Shown here piece after piece: positions 1 through 10,130 of a DNA stretch of 64,000 nucleotides (positions are counted from its first letter, which is position 1; every line of letters begins with the position of its first letter). The notes beneath the pieces are model-generated. The model saw only the letters and a list, made by a program, of their open reading frames with translations, did not search any database and was not told the origin of the DNA. Both the position numbers and the translations under genes were made by a program. Source of the DNA: Agapetus fuscipes (taxonomy: Eukaryota > Arthropoda > Insecta > Trichoptera > Glossosomatidae); NCBI GenBank assembly GCA_951799405.1, contig OX637334.1:13826001-13890000 (forward strand). The letters are read 5' to 3'.

Positions 1-396
1 ATTGTTGCTTACTTTGTGGCCTCTGTGGAGTGCTCGCCCCTGATAATTTTCATACATGAAGCCAGGAATTGGAGAAGCAGTAAACGTGAAGAGAAGAGCA
101 GAGATATGATGACACTTTAGCACTTCCTTCACACTTCATTCCCTTTCAAAATTGAATCTGTGCGACAAAAGAAAGAAAGAAAGACAGAGAGAGGAAGGAG
201 GAGGAAAAGAAAGACCGGTGAGCATTGCAGCAGGGAGTGCAGCTCTTAATACAGTTGTTGGATCCTCTCCAAATTCACAGCAGGGGTTTAACCCTTTCTC
301 TGCTGCGTACAAAAACTTACGATTAAAATAAAAACACCTTAGACCATTTGATAATGAAAACGGTAAGCTAGCGATACCGACTGTAGAGTTCTTTCA
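1..396. other. no gene recognised
   Basis: No coding or repeat signature recognised. A purine-rich GAAAGA/GGAGGA tract lies around 165-212. Confidence 0.5.
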
Positions 397-592
397 TATC
401 TAAAGTTGCTAAGATATATTGACATTTATGGCTCATATTTAATGCATGACCACAAGTAAGCACACGTAAGTTCAATCGCACACATGCTGCATGTGTACAT
501 ACAAAATAATCCAAACCACACATAAACATAGACTTAATAACTCCTTCCGCTTTTTCCTGAAACCTCAGCAGGGTCAGCCTCACACCAACCTT
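397..592 (-). repeat. RTU copy, internally shortened
   Basis: Antisense copy of the dispersed RTU repeat. It runs from the tail (AAGTTGCTAAGATAT) through the intact central palindrome CACATGCTGCATGTG at 481-495 to the head (CAGCCTCACACCAACC). Part of the head third (the TTCACTTTGCC block) is missing. Confidence 0.8.
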
Positions 593-843
593 TTAGTCGA
601 GAATATGTAAGAAGAAATGTAATTGTGGATAATGTTTGTTTAATTTACTATACAAAAAAATGTATTTAATTGTAAGTAATAATATAATCTACTTTCTACA
701 TGGACATTGTAATACCAGTATATTCACACGAAAAAAAGTGGCCAAATGCATATTTTGTTTACAAAATGAATTTTTTACCCATTTGAAATTGTACTAATCT
801 AATAAAGGTCTTATTTTCATCGTCACTTTGAATATCTTCTATT

Positions 844-1066
844 CTTAGACATTTTAGTCGTCGGTTGAGCCCACGCTTTGACAAACTAATGGTGCCTGCG
901 CTGGAAGTTTCATCAGCACTTTCATTCTTACCTACCGAATTTTGTAATATTTGTATGAAAACAAATCAGCTGTTCACTTGCGGCCATCTCGGATTGACAG
1001 GTCTTCATACAAATGCATCATTAGTTTGTCAAAGCGTGGGCTCAACCGACGACTAAAATGTCTAAG
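844..1066. repeat. foldback element with 48-bp perfect arms
   Basis: Arms 844-891 and 1019-1066 are perfect reverse complements. The 127-bp loop holds a core (TTCTTACCTACCGAAT, and a GCGGCCATCT block read antisense) that recurs in the foldback at 63130-63285. Small reading frames on both strands here are by-products of the symmetry. Confidence 0.85.
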
Positions 1067-2322
1067 ACTAGCCCCGTAAGTCTTTTCGTCGTTTAGCCCC
1101 CTTATCACTGTAGTCCCCTGAACATCATCCAGCAATCTCAGCTGTGGTCTCCCCAACCTCCATTAGGACATCCTGGGTCGCCACTGGATGATCCTTTTCG
1201 GCCACCTTTACATGATTTGCCCAGGCATACAGGTTGTATGTTTTGCAACGTATGCTCCCAACGAGCCTTCGAACTGACGCCTGCGATGTTTTTATTGTTC
1301 ATGTTCAGACATGCCTCGTTCTTCGTGCGGTATGTTATTTGTCAACATATCTCGTTTCCGGCAAAGCGGACTTATTATTTAAGCCATGATATCTTGATTT
1401 TGGCAGCGACTAGGTTAAGACGTTCTTTTAGAAGCGTCTGAGGATATAGCTTTGAAGGTAATTGTGTCCATTCACAGCCTTAATGCAACTACTGCCGTTT
1501 GATTTGTAGGGGCGGCGGGTGGAAAAGAGTTTTCATTCGCATTCCAGCTGTTCAAATGATATTATTATCTCACAGTCAATTTTATTAATGATGATGATGA
1601 TGGGTTCTTCTGAGAGCTGGATTTCAAAGTCAAAACGCGCTGATCATAATTTCTCTAATAAGTGTCTCTTTTTTTTTTAATATCTGCTTGAACTTTACAC
1701 GACAAATTATGTCCTGAATATACCCAGTGGAGTAATTCATTTCAGCACACTTAATCTGCAACTACTTATCGCGTTATCCTCAAAGGTGTAGATTTGCAGG
1801 TATAATGAGTCCAAAGTCTAGTGGTTATCGTCTCGGGTTTACTATCGTAGGTACGAAATCCAATTTCGGTATTTTTTATATCGTCAATTATCCAAGTGAA
1901 AAAGTATAAATAGTGAATGAAGTATAGAATACGTATGAAACTTGATAGTGAAATATGCCTGTTGAACATTCACATCGCTCTGCCTCAACTTTGCCTCAGT
2001 AGACTTATGTATGCATGTATCCCCTGCACACAGATACAGCTCTCCTCTCTCGGGAGTTGGAAGTTTTCACGTAATTTACGGATCAGACGATGTAATACGT
2101 CTTGCGTATGGATTCCTACAGAAACAAGAAAACTCGCTGTAACTAACTATGTATATGCTGCTTGCTTTTATACCTTGAACTCAAGGATCAAAGCTAAGTT
2201 TGTTTGGTGTGTAATTAAAAATAATAATGAAACAAACTAAATGAATTAAAAAATTAAAATTAAAAATAAAAAACAAATTGTATTAGGTTACGGGGCGAGT
2301 AAAATTCAATTATGTAAAAAAA
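1067..2322. other. mostly unannotated AT-rich DNA
   Basis: No gene recognised. Contains a short GAT run near 1588-1603 and a tRNA-like head near 1806-1870. The small ORF at 1217-1441 has no recognisable motif. Confidence 0.4.
1806..1870 (+). repeat. tRNA-like SINE head, degraded
   Basis: Contains an A-box-like TCTAGTGGTTATCG and, about 30 bp later, a weak B-box-like GTACGAAATCC. The A-box region matches SINE B heads (TCTAGTGGTTAACG). No SINE body follows clearly. Confidence 0.35.
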
Positions 2323-2650
2323 CGTTTTTTTTTTACGAATTGCTTTATTTTCTAGAACGCTTTCGTAAAAATGATCAAAATGACCATATTATAAATACAC
2401 AAATCCCTGCAGCTTTTACACCTTCTAATTACCTCTTTTCTCATCCCGTCATGCCCCGCCCCTTAAAACTTTCTCCTGAACGCCTATTGTAATTTTTTTA
2501 ATATTATGCTTACTCTTCCCTCAACCCGCTCCCTAAAACTCTGTCCTGAATTCACTTTTGCAATTTTTAGATTAGTTAGTTGCTCTCTTTATGATGGCAT
2601 GATAACACCAAAAGCGCTCTAGAAAATAAACCAAATCGTAAAGAAAAACC
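2323..2650. repeat. inverted-repeat element, about 40-bp imperfect arms
   Basis: Left arm 2323-2362 and right arm 2611-2650 share TTTATTTTCTAGA and flanking bases in inverted orientation with several mismatches. The interior carries two diverged direct copies of a block containing CCTTAAAACT/CCCTAAAACT. Probably an old MITE or foldback; no target duplication established. Confidence 0.5.
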
Positions 2651-2924
2651 TTGTTTTTTATTTTCATATTATTTATTTAAAATTAATCCGCCCAATGTCA
2701 ATAAACAAACCCTTAAATTTTTAATTTGACTCTTTAATTTAATTCGGAAACGTGGGTTACAGCGTCTTCGTTCTTTGTATCTAAATTCCCAGTGCTAAGT
2801 GGGTTGGCTACTTCATCTTTTAAAGGTAAATCGTTGATGAGTGGAACAGATTTATTGACGGAGATGCTATGCGGGTTTATGTATGTGGTTGAAAACAAAG
2901 GTTTTATATATTATATTTTGTATT

Positions 2925-3099
2925 GTTTGTGTATTAACACTGTGAAAATTCATTTTGTTTCAATTTATAATTTTTGGATGAAATTTTTCAAGCAAAACAC
3001 TGTTTATTTTCACTATAGACACTATAGTGAAAGTCTATAGTGAAAATAAACAGTGTTTTGCTTGAAAAATTTCATCCAAAAATTATAAATTGAAACAAA
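2925..3099. repeat. Penelope-like fragment duplicated into a perfect palindrome
   Basis: Arms 2954-3020 and 3033-3099 are perfect 67-bp reverse complements around a 12-bp spacer. The left half (2925-3020, TTGTTTGTGTATTAACACTG onward) matches the fragment at 33778-33870 and, inverted, 9030-9110, so a family fragment was copied back on itself. A 19-bp direct repeat flanks the structure (2894-2912 and 3094-3112). Confidence 0.85.
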
Positions 3100-4322
3100 G
3101 GTTTTATATATTTTTTCCCTCTTCTTGTGACAAGAGAACGCGACCATCAAAAGTAATTTGCACCTTAGATCCTGCTGCAAGAAAGAGGCATCTTGTGCTT
3201 CTGGCAACAAAAAAATTCGACCAGGATCTTCACATATCGCCCATCAATTATTCCATGTATGTTGAGATGCAGGAGCCAACACCTCTTATGTCTTTGTCTT
3301 TAAACGCACATTATTTCTAACCGGTACTTAAGTCTACGATTGGGAGTTTGTAAATAAAAAGAAGAAACCGTGTCTAGCAACTTCAGATTTGAACATAAGT
3401 GTTTCCCTTCAAATGTTTCATCAACTGAGCAATCGACCTGATTTATACAAAGTACTTTCAGAATATCTAGTATTTATATAAAACTGTCAGTAGACTTATG
3501 TGTGGAGTTGTACAGATTTCGAACAATCATTAAAGAAATTCCATGTGAGAAGTGCGTTTTGATAGCAAATAATGGAAATATCTAGATTCTAGACGGAGAA
3601 TGGAATCTGTGAGTGTGATACATCATAATAAAGGTTTGGCGTTCCCACGAGCTGAATATTTCAGGAACCCACTACTTTCACTTGGCTCATGTACTCGGAC
3701 CATACAACCCTCTCCCAAAGGTTCTCGAGGAGCTTATCATAGAATGTAGCTTTTATTCTGTAAGAGATATTAAATACAAAAAGCGCAATAAAACATTTTT
3801 TGATCCGTTTTATTTTGAGATGTAGATGATTTTTACACCCCACCAAAGAGCACTTTTGAAAAGTAAATTATCCATTTTTTATGCTTAACTAGAAATATAA
3901 TGGATTTCCTTACGATTTCAAGTCCAAAGCTTGATGTGAGTTATTTACAGATACCATCTGTATAATAAGTGTACTTATTCAGATGAATGGAAAATAAGTT
4001 TTTTCGACGAACCTATCTGAAAGAGTAAATATTAAATGGGTTGTGCTGATATTAAAGGGGAACGTTTAATACAATATTTATTTCATCGATTCACTTTCAT
4101 CCCTTTGTATTGTCCAATCCTCCACTCTTCAAACTTTTTACTATCACAACCCCTCAAAGCCAAAAAATACGGATAAGACGCTAAAATTATCAGTGCGAAA
4201 AGTGGATATTTAATGAGGTCAAAATATTTTTGAATTTGGAATTTTTTTTTTGGCTTACAAACGTCAGTTTTTTATTACACTGTCGTCCTTAGCAACCAAT
4301 AAAAAAAAATTGATTGCATTTT
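3100..4322. other. no gene recognised
   Basis: AT-rich sequence with no family I can name. Small ORFs at 3090-3320 and 3661-3846 lack recognisable motifs. Confidence 0.4.
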
Positions 4323-4585
4323 CAGTGTCAGAAATGATTTACTGTTTCGGTGTTTATTTCAAACCCTGAATAAAATACCGGTAAGGTTATCTCAACCTTC
4401 ACTAGAAATGAGAACCAGCCTCCTCGGGAGCTGCGAAACCCCCACTTCAACTAAAGTGATTGGCGTAAGGCCGGCCCGGCCCCCTTACAGGAGATTTACT
4501 CGCCCCATGTGACGCTCTCGGGGAGAACGCGGTAAGAAATTACTCTGTATGTGTAGCTTATTTACGTTTTTTTTGCGTACAGGGC
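4323..4585 (+). mobile_element. SINE A, lacking tRNA head
   Basis: Body of the tRNA-derived SINE A: GTCAGAAATGATTT, CGGTGTTTATTTCAAACC, AAAATACCGG, GGAGCTG.GAAACCCCCAC, GGCGTAAGGCCGGCC and a tail reading TGTAGCTTATTTACG. The promoter-bearing head seen at 11512 is absent, so this is a 5'-truncated copy. Confidence 0.8.
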
Positions 4586-4734
4586 ACAACAGGAGGCCAG
4601 CATCTACTAGTCTCACAACCCAAAATATGGAAGGACAGCTGATGAGGGAAGTCCCGAATAACAGATCAACTTATCTACAATCAGACGTAGAAAAATAAAT
4701 TTCACGGCGTTTGAAAAATAAATAAAAAAATGCT

Positions 4735-4812
4735 GAGATATTGAACCCAGTGCCGGCAGCTTGAGAAGCAGGCGCTCTATCGCTCTGGGCTCTGTGCGCC
4801 CCACATCGTCAC
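4735..4812 (-). repeat. tRNA-like sequence (SINE C head)
   Basis: Read on the minus strand, AGCGATAGAGCGCCTGCTTC is followed by CTGGGTTCAATATC, resembling A- and B-box regions with an anticodon-arm-like stretch between them. The acceptor stem is not convincing, so this is a SINE head or tRNA pseudogene rather than a tRNA gene. Confidence 0.4.
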
Positions 4813-4886
4813 AGCGAGGGAGAAGGAAGTAGGAGGAGGAAGACCGGGAACAGGCGACTTCATTACCGTTTACCTGTAGGCAAAAT

Positions 4887-5096
4887 ACATATTCCAACCT
4901 GCTCACTTATAGCCACACAATGGCAAATACATATTCCAACCTGCTCACTTATAGCCACACAATGGCAAATACATATTCCAACCTGCTCACTTATAGCCAC
5001 ACAATGGCAAATACATATTCCAACCTGCTCACTTATAGCCACACAATGGCAAATACATATTCCAACCTGCTCACTTATAGCCACACAATGGCAAAT
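4887..5096. repeat. perfect 42-bp tandem array, 5 copies
   Basis: Five identical 42-bp units (starting ACATATTCCAACCTGCTCAC) at 4887, 4929, 4971, 5013 and 5055. Because 42 is a multiple of 3, frames stay open on both strands and give artificial repeated peptides. Identity implies recent expansion. Confidence 0.95.
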
Positions 5097-5191
5097 AGAA
5101 CTGTAGACTGTCGACGTCGCGCTCCAATCCGTGAAATAGAGAAACCCATTTCTTCTTCTTCTCTTTCTTTCAGTGACATTGTTGTTGGAGA

Positions 5192-5385
5192 TCGGTTGAT
5201 ATGAGGGTCACCATCCATGCTGTTAAAACTTTGTTAATTTTTGCAAATGCTCCCTCGGTTTCAGAAATAGGCGGCAAGATTAGCAAGGTTTATGTTCATA
5301 TGAGATTTATTTTATTCTGTAAGGTAAGTACCTACATATGCAGCGTGTGTAAGCTCGAACTTACACGTGTCTGCTTGAGGGCGTC
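5192..5385 (+). repeat. RTU copy, 3' end missing
   Basis: Sense copy from GGTTGATATGAGGGTCACC through AAGCTCGAACTTACACGTGT. It lacks the AACTTAGATTA tail and abuts a SINE A tail fragment. Confidence 0.8.
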
Positions 5386-5512
5386 TTGTGGGCCTCCTTA
5401 CCTGTAAACAATAACTAGGTTTCACTCACCACACGCCACCCTTTCAGGGTAAAACGTGGCAAGAAGGAGGTTGGTCGACACAACAGAGCGTCAATTAAAA
5501 AGAGATGTAAGT
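5386..5512 (+). mobile_element. SINE A tail fragment
   Basis: GGCCTCCTTACCTGTAAACA followed by CACTCACCACACGCCACCCT matches the last third of SINE A. It is fused directly to the preceding RTU copy. Confidence 0.65.
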
Positions 5513-5667
5513 ATTTTTTTGATGTTATTTTAACCTTCGAAAACAACACCGATGAATTTTCCAACCAGATTAGTTTTATAAATCAAAAAACATTTTTTGT
5601 TGCTTTGCGGTGGATTTGAACATGTTACCTTTTGAAATGCATCTAAGGCAATAAAATAAAATTAATA

Positions 5668-5950
5668 AATTTTAGGATGATTCATGCAATGAGCGCTGTT
5701 TTGTGGGAATCACACCTCTAAAGCCTTCTGCACGCATGGTCATTGCTTTAGATAACGGCAATTATCCAACAAGACCCAGTTGCTTCAACGCTGGATGGAC
5801 CTTTGGTGACCATTTTTGGTAACTCATAATCTGACTTTTTCAACCCGGCGAAGAGGATATTTTGAAAATTAAATGTTATTTTTTTGTACTTCGCCTGTGC
5901 TACGACTTTCGGATTACGAGTTCGTAGCGTTAAACACTAGACCACAGACC
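5668..5950 (-). mobile_element. SINE B, near complete
   Basis: Antisense copy of the second tRNA-derived SINE. From 3' to 5' it shows AGGATGATTCATGCAATGAG, GAGCGCTGTTTT, CAAGACCCAGTTG, GGACCTTTGGTGACC, a degraded tRNA head (GTAGCGTTAAACACTAGACC) and ACCGGTCG at its 5' edge. Confidence 0.75.
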
Positions 5951-6420
5951 GGTCGTAGGAGATAAGGTTAGTTAAGATAAGCAGTTAAAATTTTCACTTG
6001 GTGCTTTTTTGTCTGTTGTGGTGAAAAAATCAAACATCACTAAGAAAATCAACTGAAACAAATATTTGAAAATAATCTCTCCTAAGAAAAATGTTCTTTA
6101 AAAATGATGATATTTTTTTTATTTTTATCTTTTCTTTATCTTTTATTTCTCCTAAGAAAAATGTTCTTTAAAATAATATGAAAGTGTGTTTCCAATCCCT
6201 TTTGAGTTATTTTTAGTTTTCAAGGAAAAACTCTACTAATTAGGGAGATTATAAAGTTTCCCTACGCTGGGTCTCCAAGTTTCCTGTTTTCCCTGAAAGT
6301 CAGGAAATTATTATTAAACTCTCCTGGTGACAAAAACAGATTTTTAATTTATTTTATTAAGATTTACAACATTTTGTATTTGATTAACCTTAGCATACAC
6401 TGTTAAAATTGTCAATATAG
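5951..6420. other. no gene recognised
   Basis: AT-rich; a short direct repeat (TCTCCTAAGAAAAATGTTCT) occurs twice near 6077 and 6147. Nothing else identified. Confidence 0.45.
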
Positions 6421-6494
6421 TTGTTTCAGGTAGAGCGGTAAGAGTTGCAGGGATGATTCTCATTTCAGATTTGGGTTTTTGTTTTATAATTACA

Positions 6495-6743
6495 CATATG
6501 GAGAGAATGAATGAGGAAAGATTGACGAAGAAAGTATATGTTGGTAGAATAGATGGATATCGTGGTAGAGGAAGACCGAGAAAGGTATGGATGGACCAAA
6601 TATCCGAAATTGCGAATGAATGGAATATCCAGAGTCATAATAAAAGAAGAGCCTGTATGAAGAAGGTTGTGACTCTGGAGGAAATGAAAGAAATATGTAA
6701 GGACAGAAAGAAATGGCGGTTGATCTGTAATGTTGGCGGCTAG
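6495..6743 (+). pseudogene. RTE LINE ORF, C-terminal 82 codons
   Basis: C-terminal fragment of the RTE polyprotein. The frame opens with HMERMNEERLTKKVY, contains a basic RGRGRPRKVWMDQ segment and SHNKRRACMKK, and ends RLICNVGG at a TAG. It is nearly identical to the C-terminus of the element at 18694-18939, differing at a few residues. The start is set by 5' truncation of the insertion, not by a start codon. It has no endonuclease or reverse transcriptase domain and cannot act alone. The GRPRK-type segment is common near the C-terminus of RTE-like proteins; its function is not known to me. Confidence 0.85.
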
Positions 6744-6839
6744 GGTTTATTAAATTGGAATTTGTTTTCTGTTTGTTGTCCATATATATTATTATTTAGT
6801 GATCTATAAAATGTAATTTGTCGTGTATGTTCCTTGCCT

Positions 6840-7078
6840 TATAGGTTGGTATGCGGCTGACCACCCATGCTGTAAAAATGGTTCACTTTGCCAATGTCAC
6901 CCCTGTCTCAGGGAAGGACGGCAAGAGTTGCAGGGTGTATGTCCATTTGAGATTTGGTTTTTATGTTGTAGGTTCACATAAGGCATGTGCAAGCGCGAAC
7001 TTGTATGTGTCTGGTTGTGAGAATGAATGTAATGTGAATCTCCAATGTAACATATCTTTGCAACTTAGATTAGATTAG
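6840..7078 (+). repeat. RTU copy forming the LINE 3' UTR
   Basis: Complete young-type RTU, from CCTTGCCTTATAGGTTGGTA through GGCATGTGCAAGCGCGAACT to a short TTAGA-repeat tail. A 75-codon frame is open here but is not kept open in most other copies. Confidence 0.9.
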
Positions 7079-7118
7079 AGTTGTAAGCACAAATTTATAC
7101 GTGCTTGCTTATGTACCT

Positions 7119-8924
7119 ACTATTTTTGCCACTTCGATTATAGATAGGTATGTAGAACTAATAGGTTTTCATGATATTTTTTGACCCATAAGCAAATACG
7201 AGTATGTCCTGCCAGTATTTTCAGTGTTTTAAAATATCGTAGATTTATTTGAAAATTAAGTTTCCGATTCCCACTTTTAGATGACGGCGAAATATTAGTC
7301 TTTGGACGTCTCAGCAATATTGCTCTTTAAGCCATGAAAATTAAATTGAAAATAAGTTTTGCTTTTAAAAGCCTTGTTTTCCTGTAGCGTTAGACTTTGC
7401 AACTTTTGCCATAAATCCCCGGGGAAGTTATCCATAAGTTGGTGTATTAATCTTAGGAGATATCTCTGTATAGCATCCCAGGCCGCATACATATTAATAT
7501 GTGGACCATCGGAAACACGAGCAGACCGTCCTCATTCAAATATCACCGGATATAATTATTTGATCAAGGCAAAGATCGAAGTTATAGAATAACATTTATC
7601 ATTACTTTAGGTTTACAGAAATTTGTGAAATAGCTGAGCATCCACGGTCTCACCGAGTCAGGTCTCTAATTTTGAAAATCTAAGACCCAAACTCAGGCCC
7701 GCCGCACGGAGTCAGGATGAGATGGGAGTCACAGGACTTACGACCTGTCTTTGGTTGGTTAAGGATCCTTTTGTCATGACAACGTTCCCAATTCCTCCCA
7801 ACTCATCCTTCCTTCCAATATGTAAGTCCGATTAACTACGTTGCATGTCCAGAGGTGTCTGGGCTCTCAGATCTTCGCAGCCAAATGTGGTATGATCCCG
7901 AGATGGCTGCTTTTGTTAGTCTTTCCAGAAATCCATTTATTTGGGATCTATTCAGTCCCAGATCCTTAAGGGTTTAGAGAGAAAAATACGTAAATACTAA
8001 TAAAATAATAATAAATAAATAAATACATCGGAAAACGTCATTTTTCTAGAACATCAACATCAATCGCATTAAAAATAGGTTTTTTTTTGTAACATAACCT
8101 TCATTTGTTCTATTTATACTTAAAATTGTTGGATTAAAAAGTTCATATCTAGCCACAAACCTCAAATCACTCTAATACTTTGTAATAATCCTTGACTCAT
8201 ATTCTTATTCCTGAATGGTCTCTCTTCATTATTTGGTAAAACCAAACTTGGCTCCGTCATAAGGCTTATAAACTTCTTGTGTGAAGTAGGTGGATGGCCT
8301 GCCCGGATATGAGTTGATAAATATTGAATATTTATGTATTGGAGAATAAGTTAGTATGGCTTTAAAGTTTATCTTAGACAATTAATTAGATATGAATAAT
8401 CAGCATGCTGAAACTCCGCACTGACTTCTAAAACATTCGCTCCTCCAGAACAGAAATCACAGTTCCAATTCAATTTCATTTCATAAATAATAAATACAAC
8501 TTGGTCTGCGCTATGGAGTTGGCAGCTCCAGCGGATGTTTGAAGTAAAACAGCTCCGGTTCGATCCTTGTTAACCTCTCTGTTACCATCTGAGCTTACAG
8601 ATTTCATCAACATCACTAGCACGACAACCTGGGCTGGGTTTTTTTTGATAAACCGCAGCCCTCGCTGCCTGTCTAACGCCTGCCTCCACCAGCCCCATAC
8701 TCCTACCACACAGCAGTCAGCTATTGTCCATCCAGCCATCTTAATGTCGGCCTTTATACTGCCAAGCGCACCTTCGGGTACGTCATCGTAACTATTTTTT
8801 CCAGGCTCCTATGGCTCATTTGCTGGATCTAACAATAAATATATACGATCATGAAGAAATATTGAGGGATTAGACTTTTGCCACATCACGGTTTATAAAA
8901 TAGTGCTTATTAAAAATATATACA
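7119..8924. other. no gene recognised
   Basis: Long stretch without a family I can name. Around 8500-8570 a B-box-like GGTTCGATCC follows a weak tRNA-like region. ORFs at 7295-7592 and 8476-8791 overlap on both strands without motifs. Confidence 0.4.
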
Positions 8925-9115
8925 GTGATTGATTTTTATATTTTATACCCCTTAGATGGCTTGTATTCTTACCTGATGATGACCAACAAGGTCGAAAACG
9001 TTCGATATTATTTATTAAAATAAAACGATATTTGTGAAAAGAAACAGTGTTTCACTAGAGTTTGGTTTCTAAAATATAAAAATCAATCAATATGAATATT
9101 CACAGTGTTAATAAT
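8925..9115 (+). mobile_element. Penelope-like element end fragment
   Basis: Contains a hammerhead-like core (8973-9000), then TTCGATATTATTTATTAAAA and GAAACAGTGTTTCACTAGAG, then a block whose reverse complement occurs at 33778-33870 and 2925-3020. Penelope-like elements are known to carry hammerhead motifs near their termini; no reverse transcriptase or GIY-YIG region is present here, so the assignment is inferred. Confidence 0.45.
8973..9000 (+). ncRNA. hammerhead ribozyme-like core motif
   Basis: CTGATGA (8973-8979), T, GACC, a 5-nt loop, GGTC, then GAAA (8994-8997). This is the conserved order of a hammerhead core, with one extra T before stem II. Stem I and stem III are short or unclear, so it may be a decayed or minimal form. 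Confidence 0.4.
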
Positions 9116-9839
9116 ACAAAAACCATAAAAATATATATACAGTGCATTATTTATTCGTGAGATTACTGGATTAGGATAGAACTACATAAATTGTTGAACT
9201 GCATTTCATTCACACCTTTCCTGAAACAGCAGTGACATTGCCAAATGTGAACAAAGAAAAAGTATTCTTTCCATATTTTGATATCGCACACACTTTTCAA
9301 AACCCATAACATTTTTTCAGGAAAATGAGAAGTTACCTGTGAGGTTGTACAAAGGTATAAAACATCCTATATGCCGAGCTCGGTACGAAGTGATTTATTA
9401 AGCAAACAGGAAATTGGAAAAAAGCCTGAAACACAAAACACAATCTCTTAAATACACTTTACAAACTCTGATACGTAATTAAATACAGCCCTTATTGTGA
9501 ATTATTGTTCAAACTGTAACTGTATCCAGCTATTTTTCCCTAGGGGTGGCCATTCCCTCTGTAGATGCGTCTTAACAATGTTCTGTCTTTGCATACTTCT
9601 TTCATCACTTCAATCTTCATCACTTAACCACTGGACTTGATCTGTCATAGTTTATGGTTAACGCTACGAACTCGCATTCCGAATGTAGTGTGCGTAATTT
9701 CCAGAAGAGTAGAGACAGGTGCGTGATTCACACAAGAAAAACAAATGAATTATCCTGATATATGTAGTACGAATTCATAATCAATTAAAAAAAAAAAGAA
9801 CAAGCATATATTTGTTAGGGTTTGGTGGCTCACACTGTG
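9116..9839. other. no gene recognised
   Basis: No gene. Near 9655-9690 TTAACGCTACGAACTCGCAT resembles a piece of a SINE B head. Confidence 0.4.
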
Positions 9840-10015
9840 AAAGTCCATTGTATTTAAAAAAAAAACACACAGTTTCAACTCACTATTATTTATTATATTT
9901 TATGCTCGAACGTTTTTGCCTTAAAAGGCATTATCAGGAGCAGTGACTTGCAAGGCGAAAACGTTCGAGCATCAATAATAAATAATAGTGAATTGAAACT
10001 GTGTTGTTTTTAAAA
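9840..10015. repeat. foldback pair of Penelope-like ends
   Basis: Arms of about 60 bp around a short centre: ACAGTTTCAACTCACTATTA on the left mirrors TAATAGTGAATTGAAACTGT on the right, and GCTCGAACGTTTTTGCC mirrors GGCGAAAACGTTCGAGC. The minus strand of the left arm reads CTGATAATGCC..GGCAAAAACG, a decayed hammerhead-like core. Confidence 0.7.
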
Positions 10016-10029
10016 TAAAAACAAACATA

Positions 10030-10130
10030 ATCTATTACAAAACCACAGTTTTAATTCGCTTTTTTCAATTTATTTACTGGTTCGAAAGTTTTCGCTTAAA
10101 AAAAAATTCTCAAGAGCAGTCATCCTTAGA
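10030..10130 (-). repeat. third, degraded Penelope-like end
   Basis: AACCACAGTTTTAATTCGC, TTTACTGGTTCGAAAG and TTTTCGCTTAAAA repeat the order of the left arm at 9860-9925, so this is a further diverged copy placed next to the foldback. Confidence 0.5.

Larger units (their letters stand above)
6495..7078 (+). mobile_element. 5'-truncated RTE-type LINE, 3' end with RTU tail
   Basis: Contains the last 82 codons of the RTE ORF, a short unique 3' UTR (6744-6839) and a complete RTU ending AACTTAGATTAGATTAGA. The same order occurs in the long minus-strand element at 18336-21715, so RTU is contiguous with the LINE in two independent insertions. Confidence 0.85.
6421..7118 (+). repeat. older RTU copy split by a LINE insertion
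   Basis: The part at about 6421-6494 (TTTCAGGTAGAGCGGTAAGA to TATAATTACACAT) is the middle of a sense RTU. Its continuation (TTGTAAGCACAAATTTATAC, CGTGCTTGCTTATG) resumes at 7079, after the LINE 3' fragment at 6495-7078. The two halves join into one RTU, showing insertion into a pre-existing copy. Confidence 0.75.

Noticed and set aside
4863..5204. Repeated-peptide ORFs on both strands and CRISPR-like spacing
   Set aside because: Units are strictly contiguous with no unique spacers, so it is a tandem repeat, and frames stay open only because 42 is divisible by 3.
6851..7078. A 75-codon ORF within RTU (MRLTTHAVK...) that partly recurs in other copies
   Set aside because: The frame is broken by single-base differences in homopolymers in other young copies (for example 18336-18596 and 14757-15021), and diverged copies show no sign of frame conservation. 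Treated as chance coding of the repeat.
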